Of a DNA stretch of 64,000 nt, positions 61,744 through 64,000 are shown piece by piece. Numbering within the stretch: position 1 is the stretch's first letter; every line of letters begins with the position of its first letter. The position numbers and the translations under genes were made by a program. Location of the stretch: the NCBI GenBank assembly GCA_944322615.1, contig CALUPH010000005.1:1-64000 (forward strand), in the 5' to 3' direction. Below the pieces are notes generated by a model. That model had not been told where the DNA came from, did no database searches, and was given only the letters and a program-made list of their open reading frames with translations. This DNA comes from Candidatus Gastranaerophilales bacterium. GTDB lineage: Bacteria > Cyanobacteriota > Vampirovibrionia > Gastranaerophilales > Gastranaerophilaceae.

Positions 61744-63751
61744 TTATCAAGAAATTTCCGATACAGCATATAAGCTACATAAGAAAAATATGTTGGATGA
61801 AGCCGAAAAACTGTATAAAGAGTTATTGAATATCAGACCTGATGACGTAAATGTTTTAAATTTAATTGGTTTATTGTATCTGGCAAAACATAATACAACT
61901 GAGGCAATAAATTATTTATCAAGGGCTTATATCTTAAAAAAGTCTGCATACATAGCATCAAATTTGGCAAAAGCATATTATTTTAATTCAGAGCCAGAAA
62001 AAGCAATTAAAATATATAAACAAGCATTATCGTATGAAGAAAATGATGACATATATTATTCAATAGCTTTAGCTTATAAAAAATTAAATGATTATGAGAA
62101 TATAATACTGAATTATAAAAAAGCTATTGAAATAAATCCTAAGAATTATTCTGCATTATATAATTTATCTCTTGCATATAACGATATTAAGGATATTAAT
62201 AATGCAATATTTTATGCAGAAAAATGTATAGAGATAAGAAATGATGATGACGATATTTTTGCACTTTTGTCCGGATACTATGAAGATAAAAAAGATTATG
62301 AGTTATCCATAGAGGCATTGAGGCGAGCTATATTTATAAATAATAAAAAGTATATATATTTCTATAACCTTGGTGTTTTATTATCAAAGAAAGAACATTT
62401 TAATGAAGCTGAAGCTGCATATATGAAATCAATCGAATTAAATAATACTCATATTGAGTCATATATAAACTTGGCATCATTATATAAGGATAAAGACAAT
62501 AATAAAGCATTAGAATATTTACAAAAAGCTTATGATATTAATCAAACGGATGAAAATTTGTTATTAAGTCTAGCGCAAACATTTAGATTGCTTTATAGGA
62601 ATAGAGAAAGTATTGAAATTTTAGAGAAACTTACTCAAAATAATAAAAATTGTGCTGAAGCATATTCGCAAATTGCAATAAATTATATGGATTTATGCGA
62701 TTATAATAGAGCCCTTGAAAATTATAACCTTGCATTGTCTTTAAATAATGAAAACTTGAATTATAAACATGGCAAAGCTGTTGCACTTAAATATTTAGGT
62801 TGTATTGAAGAATCTAAAGAGATTTTAGAACAAATTATAACAAATCCGGATTCATCAATTCAAAGTACAATTACGCTTGGAATGTTATATTTGGCAGACA
62901 GACAATTTGAAAAAGGGATGAAATTATACACTCAAAGAAGTAAAGAAAGTAAATTTATTGAAGTTTTTAAAGAAAAAATATGGAATAAAGAAGTAGATTT
63001 AAAAGATAAAAATGTATTAATATATTCAGATTGCGGATTTGGCGATACATTAATGTATTCAAGATTTTTACCCATATTGAATAAACAGGTTAAAAGTTTA
63101 ACACTTCAGACTGATAAAGAGCTTTTATCTTTATTAAAAGAATCATTACAAGGAATAAATATAATAAAAAAGAGTATAACCCCGCCGCAATATGACATTG
63201 TAATGTCATTAATGGATATACAGTATGCTTTAAATATGGACTTTTCTCAAGTTAAGAATACTCAGCCATATTTGACTGCTGATATAAATCTTATAAAAAA
63301 ATATTTTTCATTGGACATTTTTAAAACAAAAAATAAAAAAATAGGTTTATGTTGGCAAGGAAATAAAAGAATATTTAAGAACAGGTCAATTAATTTTGAA
63401 TATATAAAAAAACTTATTACAAAAGGAAACTGTACTTTCTATTCATTCCAATTGCAAAGTGATATTCAAGACTTTGATAATTTCTATAATTTAAAGGATT
63501 ATATTAATGATTTTTCAGATACAGCCGCTTTGTTAATGAATATGGATTTAATTATAACAATAGATTCATCAGTTGCACATTTAGCTGGAGCATTAGGTGT
63601 AAAAACATATTTACTTCTGCCTAAAACAGCAGAATGGCGTTGGTTTTATGATGAAGAAAAAACAATTTGGTATAATAGTGTAAGAATTTTTAGACAAAAC
63701 GAGTCAAATAATTGGGAAGAAGTTATTGAAAGAGTATACAAAGAAATATGA
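61733..63751 (+). CDS. TPR protein with C-terminal glycosyltransferase-like domain, copy 2
   Basis: A 672-residue paralogue of the preceding gene with the same plan: about ten TPR repeats (1-370), then the GT-B-like domain (NVLIYSDCGFGDTLMYSRF, KKIGLCWQGNKR, IDSSVAHLAGALGVKTYLLL, EWRWFYDEEKTIWYNS). The end sequence NNWEEVIERV parallels NNWKDVIQRV in copy 1. Differences are larger in the TPR part than in the transferase part, suggesting duplicated catalysis with different partners. It overlaps copy 1 by 11 bp and the next gene as ATGA, so all three share an operon. Confidence 0.8.
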   Translation: MKFNYQEISDTAYKLHKKNMLDEAEKLYKELLNIRPDDVNVLNLIGLLYLAKHNTTEAINYLSRAYILKKSAYIASNLAKAYYFNSEPEKAIKIYKQALSYEENDDIYYSIALAYKKLNDYENIILNYKKAIEINPKNYSALYNLSLAYNDIKDINNAIFYAEKCIEIRNDDDDIFALLSGYYEDKKDYELSIEALRRAIFINNKKYIYFYNLGVLLSKKEHFNEAEAAYMKSIELNNTHIESYINLASLYKDKDNNKALEYLQKAYDINQTDENLLLSLAQTFRLLYRNRESIEILEKLTQNNKNCAEAYSQIAINYMDLCDYNRALENYNLALSLNNENLNYKHGKAVALKYLGCIEESKEILEQIITNPDSSIQSTITLGMLYLADRQFEKGMKLYTQRSKESKFIEVFKEKIWNKEVDLKDKNVLIYSDCGFGDTLMYSRFLPILNKQVKSLTLQTDKELLSLLKESLQGINIIKKSITPPQYDIVMSLMDIQYALNMDFSQVKNTQPYLTADINLIKKYFSLDIFKTKNKKIGLCWQGNKRIFKNRSINFEYIKKLITKGNCTFYSFQLQSDIQDFDNFYNLKDYINDFSDTAALLMNMDLIITIDSSVAHLAGALGVKTYLLLPKTAEWRWFYDEEKTIWYNSVRIFRQNESNNWEEVIERVYKEI

Positions 63752-64000
63752 TTATCGGTGAAGAATATATTGTAGAAATTGAGAAAATGTTAAATCAAGG
63801 TTTAGCTCTTGCTCGAATAAATAATATTCCTGTATTTGTATCAGGTGCTTGCCCTAAAGATAAATTACAAATAAAAATTACACATATAAATAAAAATTAT
63901 TTGACAGCAGAAATCGTTAAAATAATAGAACCTTCACCATATAGAATTAAGCCTGAGTGCGTTTTTCATAATATATGCGGAAGTTGTGATTGGCTGCATA
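63748..64000 (+). CDS. RlmD/TrmA-family 5-methyluridine methyltransferase, N-terminal fragment
   Basis: The gene runs off the window after 84 codons. The start ATG overlaps the upstream stop (ATGA). The visible part contains the TRAM/OB-fold domain (VEIEKMLNQGLALARI, VFVSGACPKDKLQIKI) and the start of the 4Fe-4S motif, CVFHNICGSC, characteristic of the RumA (RlmD)/RlmC group that methylates uridines in 23S rRNA. The catalytic methyltransferase domain lies outside, so the exact target cannot be assigned. Confidence 0.82.
   Translation, partial: MIIGEEYIVEIEKMLNQGLALARINNIPVFVSGACPKDKLQIKITHINKNYLTAEIVKIIEPSPYRIKPECVFHNICGSCDWLH

Noticed and set aside
1-64000. Mobile elements, prophage or defence islands
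   Set aside because: No transposase, integrase, phage structural gene, restriction enzyme or Cas motif was seen, and codon use looks even.

Overview
The window is AT-rich, densely coded, and reads like a chromosome segment of a gut-associated non-photosynthetic relative of Cyanobacteria (Gastranaerophilales/'Melainabacteria' type). This placement is an inference from gene content: RecG carries the N-terminal extension I associate with cyanobacterial RecG, there is a Tic20-like small membrane protein, a complete peptidoglycan gene set, a TolC-type outer-membrane protein (so probably a Gram-negative envelope), fermentative sugar metabolism, and several lineage-specific proteins with short F-[KS]-G motifs. 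Base composition looks even throughout, and I see no insertion sequence, phage or CRISPR array.

Layout. 1-418: tRNA-Ser(GCU) and a hairpin-rich edge. 419-1846: orphan AAA+ ATPase. 1872-5989 (minus): operon of a WecG/TagA-type glycosyltransferase, split transketolase, ftsE and ftsX. 6030-7427: pgi. 7567-14202 (plus): thiL, a UshA-like metallophosphatase, then an operon with a sugar-type oxidoreductase, a CDP-alcohol phosphatidyltransferase, trmL, nnrD and a TPR protein. 14234-14490 (minus): a large SRP RNA. 14527-16593: enolase and a Bax-inhibitor-1 protein, divergent. 16645-20596 (minus): three tandem radical SAM paralogues tightly coupled to a D-2-hydroxyacid dehydrogenase. 20657-23385: a lineage-specific membrane protein, tiny ORFs, rplI, a DUF1858 protein and a small plus-strand ORF. 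23357-27946 (minus): rpsE-rpmD-rplO-secY, then adk-map and a bifunctional-nuclease-family gene. 28113-32172 (minus): murC-murB-ddl-ftsQ. 32236-34744: an exported PDZ protein, a dicarboxylate/amino-acid symporter and a Cys-rich mini-protein. 34991-39922 (minus): pheT and a large membrane protein. 40016-44397 (plus): CHASE2-adenylate cyclase and recG. 44410-64000: an envelope/glycan region with GT39-like and GT2 transferases, a TolC-family protein, a GlmS-like isomerase domain, an alarmone-synthetase-like protein, a Tic20-like protein, a TPR protein, a UDP-glucuronate decarboxylase, an MsbA-like ABC exporter, a fourth radical SAM paralogue, a membrane-anchored chimeric glycogen synthase, two tandem TPR-glycosyltransferases and the start of an RlmD-type RNA methyltransferase.

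How the genes fit together. Much of the window serves central sugar metabolism (pgi, enolase, split transketolase, glycogen synthase, D-lactate-type dehydrogenase) and envelope building (mur/ddl/ftsQ, ftsEX, glycosyltransferases, UDP-xylose synthesis, ABC export, TolC). The most unusual content is the radical SAM family with conserved N-terminal cysteines, the RelA/SpoT-like protein with a lineage-type N-terminus, the glycogen synthase fused to a membrane-anchored N-terminal region, and a recurring promoter layout that predicts leaderless mRNAs for at least five genes. Several starts were moved from the longest possible ORF to an internal ATG that has a proper Shine-Dalgarno sequence; each case is noted in its entry.
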